Below, piece by piece: positions 54,458 through 64,000 of a stretch of 64,000 nucleotides of DNA. The position numbers and the translations under genes were made by a program. The notes beneath the pieces were generated by a model that did not search any database, was not told the DNA's origin, and saw only the letters and a list, made by a program, of their open reading frames with translations. The stretch covers positions 52,128-116,127 of the forward strand of contig CACBBI010000001.1 in NCBI GenBank assembly GCA_902537445.1, read 5' to 3'. This DNA is from an uncultured Prochlorococcus sp. GTDB lineage: Bacteria > Cyanobacteriota > Cyanobacteriia > PCC-6307 > Cyanobiaceae. Position 1 is the stretch's first letter. Each line of letters starts with the position of its first letter.

Positions 54458-56629
54458 TTACATTTTTACAACCTCTCCAACCTTGTACCATTTATCCTTT
54501 AGAACATTTTCATATTTACGATTGCAACTAATCAACAAGGGTCCACATGTTTGAGGATCTAATAGTAATGATATTCTATCGTTGAAAGTCTCTTGATCTA
54601 ATGAATTTTCGTTTAAAAAATTAATTATTCTTTTTTGCTTATTTACTTTATAAATTTTGTCAAAAATTTCTTTATTAGATTCAAAGAAAGTACTTTTAAC
54701 ATCTTTTCTTATTAAATCAAATACTCCAGGATAAGCTTTAAATGCAAATAAATCTAATAAAACTTTTAGTGGCTCAAGATTATTGCTTTGCCTATATAAA
54801 TTAGATGATTCAACCATTTCTTTAAGATGTCCAATAAATCCATATCCAGTAATGTCAGTCGCAGCATTGACTAATGATTCTTTAAATTGATTTTGAAAAA
54901 GATAAATTTCATCAATCAAATATTGCTGACTCTTTACTAAATTATTAATTACTTCTGAAGAACTACCCAGCACATTAATATTTTGCATTTGACCGGCAAA
55001 GTAAATCCCAACGCCCAGAGGTCTAGACATCATGAGAATATCTCCAATATTCATTCCGGATTTAAGCCATGGTTTTGCTCCATTTTTTAAAATACCTTGA
55101 ACTGTTAAAGAAATATCTATTCCTAATGAATAAGGTTTATTTACTAAACTTCTTGCCTCGAAAGTATGGCCTCCAAGTAATTCACCTCCATCATCCTCAA
55201 CTGTTGATTTAATACCTTGAAGTGATTGAGAAAAGAGGTAACTCTGAAATTCCCTTTCAACTTTTGGTAATGAAATTAAAGCCTGCGCGGATGAAAGTTT
55301 TGCTCCGCATGCCCACAAATCTGAGCAAGCATGTAAAGTAGTAATTTTTGCATTTAGCCAAGGATCACTTACCAAAGCAGGAAATCCATCTACACTTTGC
55401 AAGATAATATCTTGACCATTTTGATATATCTCAACTGAATCTTCAGGTGATAAGGCAAAAGAATTTAAATTAGAATTTATTAATGATTTATTCAAAACAA
55501 ACTGAGGAATTTTAGCTGCACATCCTCTGCAATCATTCAATGAAATATTTTTTTCACTACTTTTCATAATTAGCCTTTTTGATCTGAACTTTTTAATAAA
55601 GTTGAGATCAATTTTATGCTTTAAAATCCAAAAAATAAAAGAAGGGCCGAAAACAAAATTGCGATAAATAGCAAAAGCCTTTGGATGATGGCTTGGAAAT
55701 ATATTTACTATTTGCAATCCGATCTTTTGAGGAAACCAATTTTTTAATGATCTGCCTTCTATATCTTTTTTTAGATTTTGTACTAATGTATTTACAACTT
55801 TTACTGCAAAAACTCCCGATGCTGGTCTTTTTGCTGAACCTACAACTGCGCAATCACCGACAGCAAAGATTCCTGAGAAACTTTTTATCTGTAAATTTTG
55901 ATTTGTAATTATTCTGCCATAAGAATCCGAATCTAATAATTTTTTTTGTGCCCATAACGGAGATGTATTTCCAGTACATAAAAGAATCTTGCCATAATCA
56001 AAATTAAGTTTTTCAACTAAATCAATATTGGAATTCTGTAAACTTTTTAGAATTGTATTGTTAATTTTTCTTGAATCACATAATAGTTTTAAAGGTCTAT
56101 CTCTCCATCTTTTTCTCAAAGCATAAGATACTTCAATTGCAGCAAGGCCACTCCCAACAATTACAAATGGAAGTGCATTAACTGAATCAAAAATGTCCTC
56201 TTTTAGTATTGAGTCATAAGCCCTTAAAAAAGGTTTAATTGAAAAAGCATTTCGATTTCTAACTAGTGATTCAAATTCTTCTGGAATTATTGTTTGACTT
56301 CCATAATTAAGCACCAACTTCGAATAATTAACTGAAGGTCTATTACTTAAAACAATTTTCTTTAAATTGAAATCAATATCCTTTACTTCTTCTTCTATAA
56401 AAGATACTTTAGTATTTTTTGCTAAAGATTTTATATCAATTAAACTCTCTTCTAAAGTGATTGATTGTGAAATCACTGATGGGAATATAGCCGAATAAAC
56501 CAAATGGGAATCTCTAGATATAATTGAAACAGGAATTTCTGGCATTAATTTCGGAAACATTAACCATTTCTTCAATAAAGAAACATTTGAGTGTCCTCCT
56601 CCAATTAGTACCAGATGATTAAAAGCCAT
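54458..56629 (-). CDS. selD: Fusion: NADH dehydrogenase-like FAD oxidoreductase + selenide, water dikinase (SelD)
   Basis: N-terminal LIGGGHSNVSLLKKW… and GIFAVGDCA; C-terminal RGCAAKIP…DSVEIYQNGQDIILQSVDGFPALVSDPW…LLGGHT…DPQTCGPLL. Confidence 0.92.
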   Translation of the reverse strand: MAFNHLVLIGGGHSNVSLLKKWLMFPKLMPEIPVSIISRDSHLVYSAIFPSVISQSITLEESLIDIKSLAKNTKVSFIEEEVKDIDFNLKKIVLSNRPSVNYSKLVLNYGSQTIIPEEFESLVRNRNAFSIKPFLRAYDSILKEDIFDSVNALPFVIVGSGLAAIEVSYALRKRWRDRPLKLLCDSRKINNTILKSLQNSNIDLVEKLNFDYGKILLCTGNTSPLWAQKKLLDSDSYGRIITNQNLQIKSFSGIFAVGDCAVVGSAKRPASGVFAVKVVNTLVQNLKKDIEGRSLKNWFPQKIGLQIVNIFPSHHPKAFAIYRNFVFGPSFIFWILKHKIDLNFIKKFRSKRLIMKSSEKNISLNDCRGCAAKIPQFVLNKSLINSNLNSFALSPEDSVEIYQNGQDIILQSVDGFPALVSDPWLNAKITTLHACSDLWACGAKLSSAQALISLPKVEREFQSYLFSQSLQGIKSTVEDDGGELLGGHTFEARSLVNKPYSLGIDISLTVQGILKNGAKPWLKSGMNIGDILMMSRPLGVGIYFAGQMQNINVLGSSSEVINNLVKSQQYLIDEIYLFQNQFKESLVNAATDITGYGFIGHLKEMVESSNLYRQSNNLEPLKVLLDLFAFKAYPGVFDLIRKDVKSTFFESNKEIFDKIYKVNKQKRIINFLNENSLDQETFNDRISLLLDPQTCGPLLISCNRKYENVLKDKWYKVGEVVKM

Positions 56630-56639
56630 TTACATCACT

Positions 56640-57533
56640 ATGAATAAAGAACATTTATTACCAATTGAAAAATCAAGATTAGGAGTGATTGGTGGAAGTG
56701 GATTTTATTCAATGGATCAAATAGAGTATTTAAGAGAACTAGAAATCAATACTCCCTATGGTAAACCCTCTGATTCAATAAAAGTATATAATCTTGGAAA
56801 CCTAGAGATAGCATTTATTCCTAGACATGGCAGAACACATAGTTTAAATCCTTCTGAAATCCCTTACAAAGCTAATATTTGGGCTCTAAGATCAATAGGA
56901 GTAAGGTGGATTATTGCTCCATCAGCAGTAGGTTCATTACAAGAACAGATAAGGCCTCTTGATATAGTGGTTCCAGATCAATTTATAGACCGGACAAAAA
57001 ATAGACCTGCAACCTTCTTTAACGAGGGAGCCGTTGCTCACGTAACTATGGGAGATCCCTTCTGCACAAATTTATCACGTATATTAAGTGAAATCGGAGA
57101 AAAAAATATTCCTGGCGGTAGACAATTGCATAGAGGTGGTACCTATCTAGCAATGGAAGGTCCCGCTTTCTCAACTAGGGCAGAATCTAATTTATATAGG
57201 AGTTGGGGATGTTCAATAATTGGAATGACGAACCACACAGAAGCAAGATTAGCTAAAGAAGCTGAAATAGCTTACTCCTCCTTATCTATGGTTACTGATT
57301 ATGATTGCTGGCATCAAACTCATCAAGAAGTTTCTGTAGAGATGGTTTTGGATAATCTTAGATCAAATACTGAAGTGGCTAATAAAATAATATTTGAAGT
57401 AGCTAAATTAATTGAAAAAGAAAGACCAATAAGTAAATCTCATTTTTCATTAAAAGATGGATTGATAACCCAAAAAGAAAATATCCCAAGTTCTACAAAA
57501 GAGAAACTAAGGATATTTACTGATTCTTATTAG
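56640..57533 (+). CDS. mtnP: S-methyl-5'-thioadenosine phosphorylase
   Basis: LGVIGGSGFYSM, FIPRHGRTHSLNPSEIPYKANIWAL, MEGPAFSTRAESN. Confidence 0.96.
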   Translation: MNKEHLLPIEKSRLGVIGGSGFYSMDQIEYLRELEINTPYGKPSDSIKVYNLGNLEIAFIPRHGRTHSLNPSEIPYKANIWALRSIGVRWIIAPSAVGSLQEQIRPLDIVVPDQFIDRTKNRPATFFNEGAVAHVTMGDPFCTNLSRILSEIGEKNIPGGRQLHRGGTYLAMEGPAFSTRAESNLYRSWGCSIIGMTNHTEARLAKEAEIAYSSLSMVTDYDCWHQTHQEVSVEMVLDNLRSNTEVANKIIFEVAKLIEKERPISKSHFSLKDGLITQKENIPSSTKEKLRIFTDSY

Positions 57534-57576
57534 GCTTATTTGATATAAGTGATTATCAGGTCAAGGTAAGGATTTG

Positions 57577-57774
57577 TTAGCCTCCAGCTCCAACCCCTTG
57601 GTATGAACCATAGAAAAATATACCTAAAACGAAGATAACTGCAATTCCACCTGCTGTAGCAACAAGCCATAGAGGAAGAGTTCCTTCAGTCCATCTTCTT
57701 TCCCATGCAACTGCTGGTCTACCGTCGGGAAGTCTATCTGGAATTCTTCCATCAGGTCCTTTTAATTTACTCAT
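57577..57774 (-). CDS. psbJ: Photosystem II protein J
   Basis: [11 protein letters not shown]-type PsbJ core; psbEFLJ order. Confidence 0.95.
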   Translation of the reverse strand: MSKLKGPDGRIPDRLPDGRPAVAWERRWTEGTLPLWLVATAGGIAVIFVLGIFFYGSYQGVGAGG

Positions 57775-57783
57775 AGTTTTAAT

Positions 57784-57903
57784 TTAATTGAAAAAGTAAC
57801 TGGAAAATAAAATTCCCAATACAAAGACTGATAGTAAGCCTAAATAAAGGCTTGTACGATTAAGTTCAACTGGAACTTTGTTAGGATTTTCGTTTACTTG
57901 CAT
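57784..57903 (-). CDS. psbL: Photosystem II protein L
   Basis: [39 protein letters not shown]; start corrected from ORF track. Confidence 0.96.
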
Positions 57904-57914
57904 GATTGTTAAAT

Positions 57915-58061
57915 TTATCGGGCTACGAATTGCATAGCAGCAATGGAACCCAAAAAGAATACTGATGGAATAGCTAAAGCATGAACTGCTAGCCAACGAA
58001 CAGTAAATATAGGATAAACGCGGACTTCCGCAGCCTGCATTGGAGCTTGAGAATTAGACAT
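57915..58061 (-). CDS. psbF: Cytochrome b559 beta subunit
   Basis: Manual [51 protein letters not shown]. Confidence 0.97.
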
Positions 58062-58063
58062 AG

Positions 58064-58312
58064 TTATTTTGTTCTTAAATCAAGTTGAGACTTCGCATCG
58101 AATCTTTGTGTTACAACAGGTGCTTTTGCTTCAGATGCCTGAAAATAACTATCCGGACGAGGAGTACCGAAAGCGTCGTAAGCCAAACCTGTGTATACGA
58201 ATAAGAAGCCTGCTATAAAAATAGCTGGTAATGTTACTGCATGAATAATCCAGTACCTAATACTGGTGATTATTTCAAAGAATGGGCGTTCACCCGTTGA
58301 ACCTGCGGCCAT
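58064..58312 (-). CDS. psbE: Cytochrome b559 alpha subunit
   Basis: [57 protein letters not shown]. Confidence 0.97.
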   Translation of the reverse strand: MAAGSTGERPFFEIITSIRYWIIHAVTLPAIFIAGFLFVYTGLAYDAFGTPRPDSYFQASEAKAPVVTQRFDAKSQLDLRTK

Positions 58313-58449
58313 AATCACAAATGTTTACCATATGATCTTACAGTGTAAAATCATAAGTTCGCGAAGAAATTAACAGCTTGGTTACAGACAGTTGTTAAAT
58401 TCATCCAAAATTAAGATTTTTTTTATTATTTTCTTAAGTTATTACAGAT

Positions 58450-59463
58450 TTAGCCATTCCATTTAAGAATGTAACCACGCTCGCCAAGTATGAATCCTTT
58501 TTGATTATCTAAAGACTCCTTATCAAGAAAAACTATTTTTATGTAGTTAGTAGGCAATGCAGAAGCGAGAGGATCTGAATTCCAAGTTTCACCTTGATCT
58601 TTACTTACTATTAGAGTGCCATTACCACCGCCAGCCCATATGTCACCATTTGGATCCCATCCCATATCTAAGTAATTATAACCATTAAGAATAGGGATTA
58701 TAGGTTTTGACCAACTTTCTAAATTATTAGAATCTTCATTAAATCTAATTTCCGCACCTCTTGAAAGCATCCATAAACTTCCTTCTGGATTGAAACCAAT
58801 GCTTTGCACTCTCTTACTACTTGCTCTTTGGTGAGCAATCCAAGTATTGCTATCACTATCAAGAGTAGAGAAGAAATTTCCAAGACTGCTTACGCTCACA
58901 TAATCACCGCTAGATGATCTTCTTAAATCTCTTATACCTCCCTGATCCGAAGGGTCTGATACTTTTGACTCCCATGTTTCACCGCTATTGGAAGTTTCAT
59001 AAATAGCTGCTGAGGTTGTCGCCAATTGAGCAACTCCTTCATCAATAGTAGAAACTAAGAAAGGCTGGCCTGGTAACTTCCCAAGTGAAAGCCTAGTCCA
59101 ATTTTTACCTTCATCAAAAGTATGCATTACAAGAGAGGGTTGCCCTATTAACCAACCTTCAGAACCCTTGAAATCAATATCAAGAAGGCGAAAGTTCTCT
59201 TCAGTAGAAATATCTAATGATCTTTTTTCCCATGTTTCACCACCATCAGTAGATTCCATAATCAATCTGTTTGAGCCTACTAAAAACCCATGATTATCAT
59301 CTATAAAATCAACATCTAAAGCATTAGCCTGATCTTCAAACTGAATTGTTTTCCAGGGGCTGCTTTCATTCATCTTGACACCTGTAGATGAACAACTGCT
59401 TAAAACAAAACAGAGAACTACAGATAAAAGAAGATTAGGAATACTGGTAAAAAAATTTTTCAT
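58450..59463 (-). CDS. ycf48: Photosystem II assembly factor Ycf48/HCF136
   Basis: Lipoprotein signal [10 protein letters not shown], repeated SxDGGETWE beta-propeller motifs; upstream of psbEFLJ. Confidence 0.95.
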   Translation of the reverse strand: MKNFFTSIPNLLLSVVLCFVLSSCSSTGVKMNESSPWKTIQFEDQANALDVDFIDDNHGFLVGSNRLIMESTDGGETWEKRSLDISTEENFRLLDIDFKGSEGWLIGQPSLVMHTFDEGKNWTRLSLGKLPGQPFLVSTIDEGVAQLATTSAAIYETSNSGETWESKVSDPSDQGGIRDLRRSSSGDYVSVSSLGNFFSTLDSDSNTWIAHQRASSKRVQSIGFNPEGSLWMLSRGAEIRFNEDSNNLESWSKPIIPILNGYNYLDMGWDPNGDIWAGGGNGTLIVSKDQGETWNSDPLASALPTNYIKIVFLDKESLDNQKGFILGERGYILKWNG

Positions 59464-59472
59464 TTAATTATA

Positions 59473-59901
59473 TTAATGCAAAGAGTACAAAGAAAGGAAC
59501 ATAGCAGCTGCAAAAGCCAACCCTCCAAAAATCAATATATTTTTTTGTCCAGGAGGTAAACTATTAAATCCAAATCCATAAACTAAATTCTCTTCAAATC
59601 CACTAGGTTTTGCTCTAGATCCAATATCCTTATAAAAATTTTTACCGGCTCGACAAACGGGGCAAGCAAAAGTATTCCCATCCAACTCTGAAAAAGGCGT
59701 ATTTTTAGGTATGTTTAATTTTTTATTTCCTTCAGACGGATCATAAATGTATCCACAACTTCTACATTCGAATCTATTTTGTTCTAAATTAAGGACAGGT
59801 TGTTCAACTTTTACTCCTGAGGAATTTTCAGAAGGTTTTTCTTTCTCAAAGTCTTCAACTATTTTGTTTTCCTCAGAGGCTGGTTGAATGTTTTCACTCA
59901 C
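59473..59901 (-). CDS. rubA: Rubredoxin (membrane-anchored)
   Basis: RFECRSCGYIYDPSEG…FACPVCRAGKNFY and C-terminal TM helix. Confidence 0.95.
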   Translation of the reverse strand: MSENIQPASEENKIVEDFEKEKPSENSSGVKVEQPVLNLEQNRFECRSCGYIYDPSEGNKKLNIPKNTPFSELDGNTFACPVCRAGKNFYKDIGSRAKPSGFEENLVYGFGFNSLPPGQKNILIFGGLAFAAAMFLSLYSLH

Positions 59902-59978
59902 GGTTTATTATTGTTCTTTAAGAACTTTAAAAGATTTTGCTTAATTAAGCGACTTTTATTCAAAATTAATTTTTTAAG

Positions 59979-60341
59979 ATGTTTTTATTAACTGGTTATG
60001 AATATTTTTTAGGTTTCCTTCTAATTGCCGCGGCTGTACCAATATTAGCCCTAGTTACTAATCTCATAGTTGCCCCAAAAGGCAGAACAGGCGAAAGAAA
60101 ACTTACATATGAATCTGGAATGGAGCCTATAGGAGGAGCATGGATTCAATTTAATATTCGTTATTACATGTTTGCCTTGGTTTTCGTTATATTTGATGTT
60201 GAGACTGTTTTCCTTTATCCTTGGGCGGTTGCCTTCAATAGATTAGGCTTATTAGCTTTTATTGAGGCTTTAATTTTCATTGCAATACTTGTTATCGCTC
60301 TGGCATACGCATGGAGAAAAGGTGCTTTAGAATGGAGTTAA
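59979..60341 (+). CDS. ndhC: NAD(P)H-quinone oxidoreductase subunit 3
   Basis: [39 protein letters not shown]. Confidence 0.98.
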   Translation: MFLLTGYEYFLGFLLIAAAVPILALVTNLIVAPKGRTGERKLTYESGMEPIGGAWIQFNIRYYMFALVFVIFDVETVFLYPWAVAFNRLGLLAFIEALIFIAILVIALAYAWRKGALEWS

Positions 60342-60345
60342 AAAA

Positions 60346-61080
60346 TTGAATCCACAATTATCCCCAAAAGCAATAAGAGAAATCCGAGAAGGAACTTGCA
60401 ATCCTCTTGGTGCACCTGAAGTTACCACAGATTTAAGCGAAAATATTATATTGACAAGTTTAGACGATCTTCATAATTGGGCTAGATTAAGCAGTCTTTG
60501 GCCTCTTTTGTATGGAACAGCCTGTTGTTTTATAGAATTTGCTGCCTTAATAGGATCTAGATTTGATTTTGATAGATTTGGATTAGTACCTAGAAGCTCG
60601 CCAAGACAAGCAGATTTGTTAATAGTTGCAGGAACAGTAACGATGAAGATGGCTCCAGCCCTAGTCAGACTTTATGAACAAATGCCTGAACCAAAATATG
60701 TGATTGCCATGGGTGCTTGCACAATCACAGGCGGAATGTTCAGCGCAGATTCTACAACTGCTGTAAGAGGTGTTGATAAATTAATTCCAGTTGATTTATA
60801 CCTTCCAGGATGTCCACCAAGACCAGAAGCAATTTTTGATGCCGTAATCAAATTAAGAAAAAAAGTTGGTAACGAATCAATCTTAGAGCGCACAAAAACT
60901 GAACAAACCCACAGGTACATAACATCTGATCATGAAATGAATCTTGTTTTCTCAGAAAATACAGGTGAATATCTAACCAAAACTCCAGCTAACGCCATTC
61001 CTTCGTCCAAAAAAGAAAAAATAACTGAACTACCCGAGAAGAACGAAAAAGCTGAAATTATTGATACTGTAGAAAATTAA
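60346..61080 (+). CDS. ndhK: NAD(P)H-quinone oxidoreductase subunit K
   Basis: [35 protein letters not shown]. Confidence 0.98.
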   Translation: MNPQLSPKAIREIREGTCNPLGAPEVTTDLSENIILTSLDDLHNWARLSSLWPLLYGTACCFIEFAALIGSRFDFDRFGLVPRSSPRQADLLIVAGTVTMKMAPALVRLYEQMPEPKYVIAMGACTITGGMFSADSTTAVRGVDKLIPVDLYLPGCPPRPEAIFDAVIKLRKKVGNESILERTKTEQTHRYITSDHEMNLVFSENTGEYLTKTPANAIPSSKKEKITELPEKNEKAEIIDTVEN

Positions 61081-61610
61081 TGGAAAAAGACGATTTAGCT
61101 AAATCCTCAGATACTTCAATAGAAAAAGAAGGCTTTATAAGCCAATCTTTGTCTAAAGATGGAATTCCAAATCAATCTTTACCTAATGATCACATAGGAA
61201 TTGAAAACATTTCTGTGGAACCTCACAAATTATATGAAGCAGTATCTGCCTTAAGAAATTACGGTTTCAACTATCTCCAATGTCAAGGAGGATATGATGA
61301 GGGACCAGGCAAAAATCTTGTTAGTTTTTACCATTTTATAACAGTTGATGATTTACAAAAAATTAAAACAATTAAAGAAGTCAGATTAAAAGTTTTCTTA
61401 AAAAGAGATTCTGATTTATCAATCCCTAGCCTATATAAAATTTTTAAAGGAAGTGATTGGCAAGAAAGAGAAACTTTTGATATGTATGGAATAAATTTTA
61501 TTGATCATCCCAATCCCAAAAGATTATTAATGCCTGAAGATTGGAGAGGATGGCCATTAAGAAAAGATTATATTCAGCCAGATTTCTATGAACTTCAAGA
61601 TGCTTATTAG
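61080..61610 (+). CDS. ndhJ: NAD(P)H-quinone oxidoreductase subunit J
   Basis: [39 protein letters not shown]. Confidence 0.98.
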   Translation: MEKDDLAKSSDTSIEKEGFISQSLSKDGIPNQSLPNDHIGIENISVEPHKLYEAVSALRNYGFNYLQCQGGYDEGPGKNLVSFYHFITVDDLQKIKTIKEVRLKVFLKRDSDLSIPSLYKIFKGSDWQERETFDMYGINFIDHPNPKRLLMPEDWRGWPLRKDYIQPDFYELQDAY

Positions 61611-63043
61611 TTTAATTTTTTTAATTTGCGGTAAATAAACATCACTGCTCTTGCTAGTCTCCTTGGATCATGTCTAAGGGTTGGGGTTATTCTTTTTGAA
61701 TATAATGGTGCTTGCAAAACATAATAACCCTCAGATAATAATTTTTCTTTATTACATCGGACAGGCTCTGCCCCTCTACTTTCGTAATAGTCTACCAATG
61801 GAGACTTTTCAAATTGAATCTGAGATAAGATTGAATTAAAAATTCGAGCATTAACTCCAAAATTTGATAGTTGTTTTTCTATTGCTTTGATATGTTGATA
61901 GACATCAAGTCCATCTGTTTCTCCAGGCTGAGTCATCAAATTACTTATATAAATTTTAGGGGCATTGCTTTGCAATAAAGCATCCACAATCTCAGGTACT
62001 AAAAGATTAGGCAATAAAGAAGTATATAAACTACCTGGGCCAAGAACAACTAAATCAGCTTCTTTTATAGATTCAAGAGCACTCGGAAGAGCTGAAGGAT
62101 TTTCTGGTAAGTAACCAATCCTCGAAATTAATTTTTTAGATTTACTGATCTTGCTTTCACCAAAAATTTTTTCACCATCTTCTAATTCCGCCCATAACAT
62201 AACATCAATATTTGTTGCGGGTAAAACTTGACCTTGTACCGCCAAAACCTTACTAGAGGCTTGGACTGCTTTTTCTAAACTGCCTGTGATTGTTGTTAAA
62301 GCTGACAAGAATAGATTTCCAAAACTATGCCCTTCCAGGCCACTACCTCCTGAAAATCTGTATTGAAATAATCTAGTTAAAATGGGTTCTTCGTTTGATA
62401 AGGCTGCCAAACAATTTCTAATATCTCCTGGAGGTTGCACACCTAATTGTTTTCTGAGAATTCCACTACTTCCACCATCATCCGATACAGTTACGATTGC
62501 TGTAATATTACTACTGTAATTTTTTAAGCCTTTCAGTAAAGTAGATAAGCCTGTACCGCCCCCAATTGCAACAATATTTGGGCCTCTGTTTAATTTACTT
62601 TTAACTCTTAATGCATCAACTAAAAATGTATCTTTTTCTGGAACAAGGGCTTTCTGAATAGAATTAATACTTCTATTTTGTCCAATCCCTATTAATAATA
62701 TCCCAATAACAAAAATCAATGGCCCCATTAATGAAACAGGCAAAACACTAGTTAAACCTGTCATTACCGAAAAAAAGATTTCAATAAGCCAATAGAGCGG
62801 TCGTAAATTCGTCCAAATTGCCACGCCTAATAATGTAGTCAAAAAACCTATCGCAGATGTAAACATCCATCTTTTTATTACCAATCCTGGCAAAAGCCAA
62901 CTCAAAATTCTTAAGATTTTCTTCAATAATCCAAAATTAGACTTTTTAAAATTTTTATAATATCTTCTTACCCTTTTTTTACGCTTATTCATTAAAAAAC
63001 CTCTTAAATTATTTTTCTCAAATTTAAAACTGTATAAAATCAT
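61607..63043 (-). CDS. YvcK/CofD-like gluconeogenesis factor
   Basis: [59 protein letters not shown]; start may be internal. Confidence 0.93.
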   Translation of the reverse strand: MILYSFKFEKNNLRGFLMNKRKKRVRRYYKNFKKSNFGLLKKILRILSWLLPGLVIKRWMFTSAIGFLTTLLGVAIWTNLRPLYWLIEIFFSVMTGLTSVLPVSLMGPLIFVIGILLIGIGQNRSINSIQKALVPEKDTFLVDALRVKSKLNRGPNIVAIGGGTGLSTLLKGLKNYSSNITAIVTVSDDGGSSGILRKQLGVQPPGDIRNCLAALSNEEPILTRLFQYRFSGGSGLEGHSFGNLFLSALTTITGSLEKAVQASSKVLAVQGQVLPATNIDVMLWAELEDGEKIFGESKISKSKKLISRIGYLPENPSALPSALESIKEADLVVLGPGSLYTSLLPNLLVPEIVDALLQSNAPKIYISNLMTQPGETDGLDVYQHIKAIEKQLSNFGVNARIFNSILSQIQFEKSPLVDYYESRGAEPVRCNKEKLLSEGYYVLQAPLYSKRITPTLRHDPRRLARAVMFIYRKLKKLN

Positions 63044-63122
63044 TATAAATCAAATTCATACATCCTTTTTTTATTTCTAAAAATAGGCAAAATGAAATAA
63101 ATAAATGTTTTTTATATAAGTT

Positions 63123-63908
63123 TTGAAAATATCAAAACATGCAGTTGAAACAAAAAACCTCTCAATAAGCTGGGGCGAAGTTAATGTGCTAAATCAAATA
63201 AATTTTGTACTTAATCATGGAGAGAAACTAGCTATTGTTGGTCCCTCAGGTTCTGGGAAATCAACCATATTAAAAATATTAGCAGGACTCATTTTACCTA
63301 CCAAAGGAGAATTAAGAATATTTGGAGAGAAGCAAGCATATTTGAGATTAGATCAAAACAATCCTCCTGATGTAAGACTAGTTTTTCAGAACCCTGCTTT
63401 ATTAGGATCTTTAACTATTGAAGAAAATGTAGGTTTTCTCCTTAAGAGAAATAAAAACCTATCTAAAAAGTTAATTCATGAAATAGTATCTGAATGCTTA
63501 GCTGAGGTAGGATTATTTAATGTTATGAATAAACTTCCAAATGAATTAAGCGGAGGAATGCAAAAAAGAGTAAGTTTTGCCAGAGCATTAATTACTGATC
63601 AAACTCTTAATGCAAAGTCCAAACCTTTATTGCTTTTTGATGAACCAACTGCCGGCCTTGATCCAATTGCCTCATCAAGAATTGAAGATTTAATCAATAA
63701 GACAAATGATAAAGCTAGCGGATCATCTATTGTAGTTAGCCATGTTCTTAGTACTATAGAAAGGACTTCAGATAAAGTTTTAATGCTTTATGAAGGAAAA
63801 TTCAGATGGGCTGGCTCAATTGATGAATTTAAAAATAGTAAAGATCCCTATGTATTTCAATTTAGGAATGGGAACCTTGATGGTCCAATGCAACCCAAAG
63901 ACATTTAG
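63123..63908 (+). CDS. ABC transporter ATP-binding protein (MlaF-like)
   Basis: VGPSGSGKSTILKILAGL Walker A, LSGGMQKRVSFARAL signature, LLLFDEPTAGLDP Walker B; followed by MlaD-like ORF. Confidence 0.93.
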   Translation: MKISKHAVETKNLSISWGEVNVLNQINFVLNHGEKLAIVGPSGSGKSTILKILAGLILPTKGELRIFGEKQAYLRLDQNNPPDVRLVFQNPALLGSLTIEENVGFLLKRNKNLSKKLIHEIVSECLAEVGLFNVMNKLPNELSGGMQKRVSFARALITDQTLNAKSKPLLLFDEPTAGLDPIASSRIEDLINKTNDKASGSSIVVSHVLSTIERTSDKVLMLYEGKFRWAGSIDEFKNSKDPYVFQFRNGNLDGPMQPKDI

Positions 63909-63913
63909 AAATT

Positions 63914-64000
63914 ATGCGTAGAAGCTTACGAGATTCAATAGTTGGTTTTTCCTTATTGGGGGGAATTTTAATATTCACATTTTTTTCTTTTTGGCTAAGA
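63914..64000 (+). CDS. MCE/MlaD-like protein, truncated by window end
   Basis: MRRSLRDSIVGFSLLGGILIFTFFSFWLR… N-terminal TM anchor; position after MlaF-like ATPase. Confidence 0.6.
   Translation, partial: MRRSLRDSIVGFSLLGGILIFTFFSFWLR

Overview
This AT-rich, gene-dense window looks like a chromosomal segment of a marine picocyanobacterium, most likely high-light-adapted Prochlorococcus. Evidence for that: psbB/psbT, psbEFLJ, psbM, psaE, petB/petD, ndhCKJ, minCDE, a degenerate cpeB with cpeS, and a 16S-tRNA-Ile-tRNA-Ala-23S-5S operon on the minus strand. Most of the window is ordinary core genome. The strongest accessory signal is a ~3.06 kb segment (about 44697-47781) bounded by a 29-bp perfect direct repeat. 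The left copy is the 3' end of an intact tRNA-Phe(GAA) gene and the right copy is an orphan tRNA 3' fragment. Inside each boundary lies an 18-bp repeat (TATGTAAGTGGTATGTAA), resembling the arm-type sites of a site-specific tyrosine recombinase. The segment carries four ORFs with N-terminal hydrophobic/signal sequences and no visible integrase, so it looks like a small non-autonomous tRNA-targeting cargo element. Other points of interest: several unlisted microprotein ORFs, a CAG/polyQ tract, a plastid-type terminal oxidase next to an isolated NdhF-like N-terminal domain, an oxidoreductase-SelD fusion, a possible ncRNA locus and two palindromic promoter elements. All product calls come from reading the translations; no database search was run.
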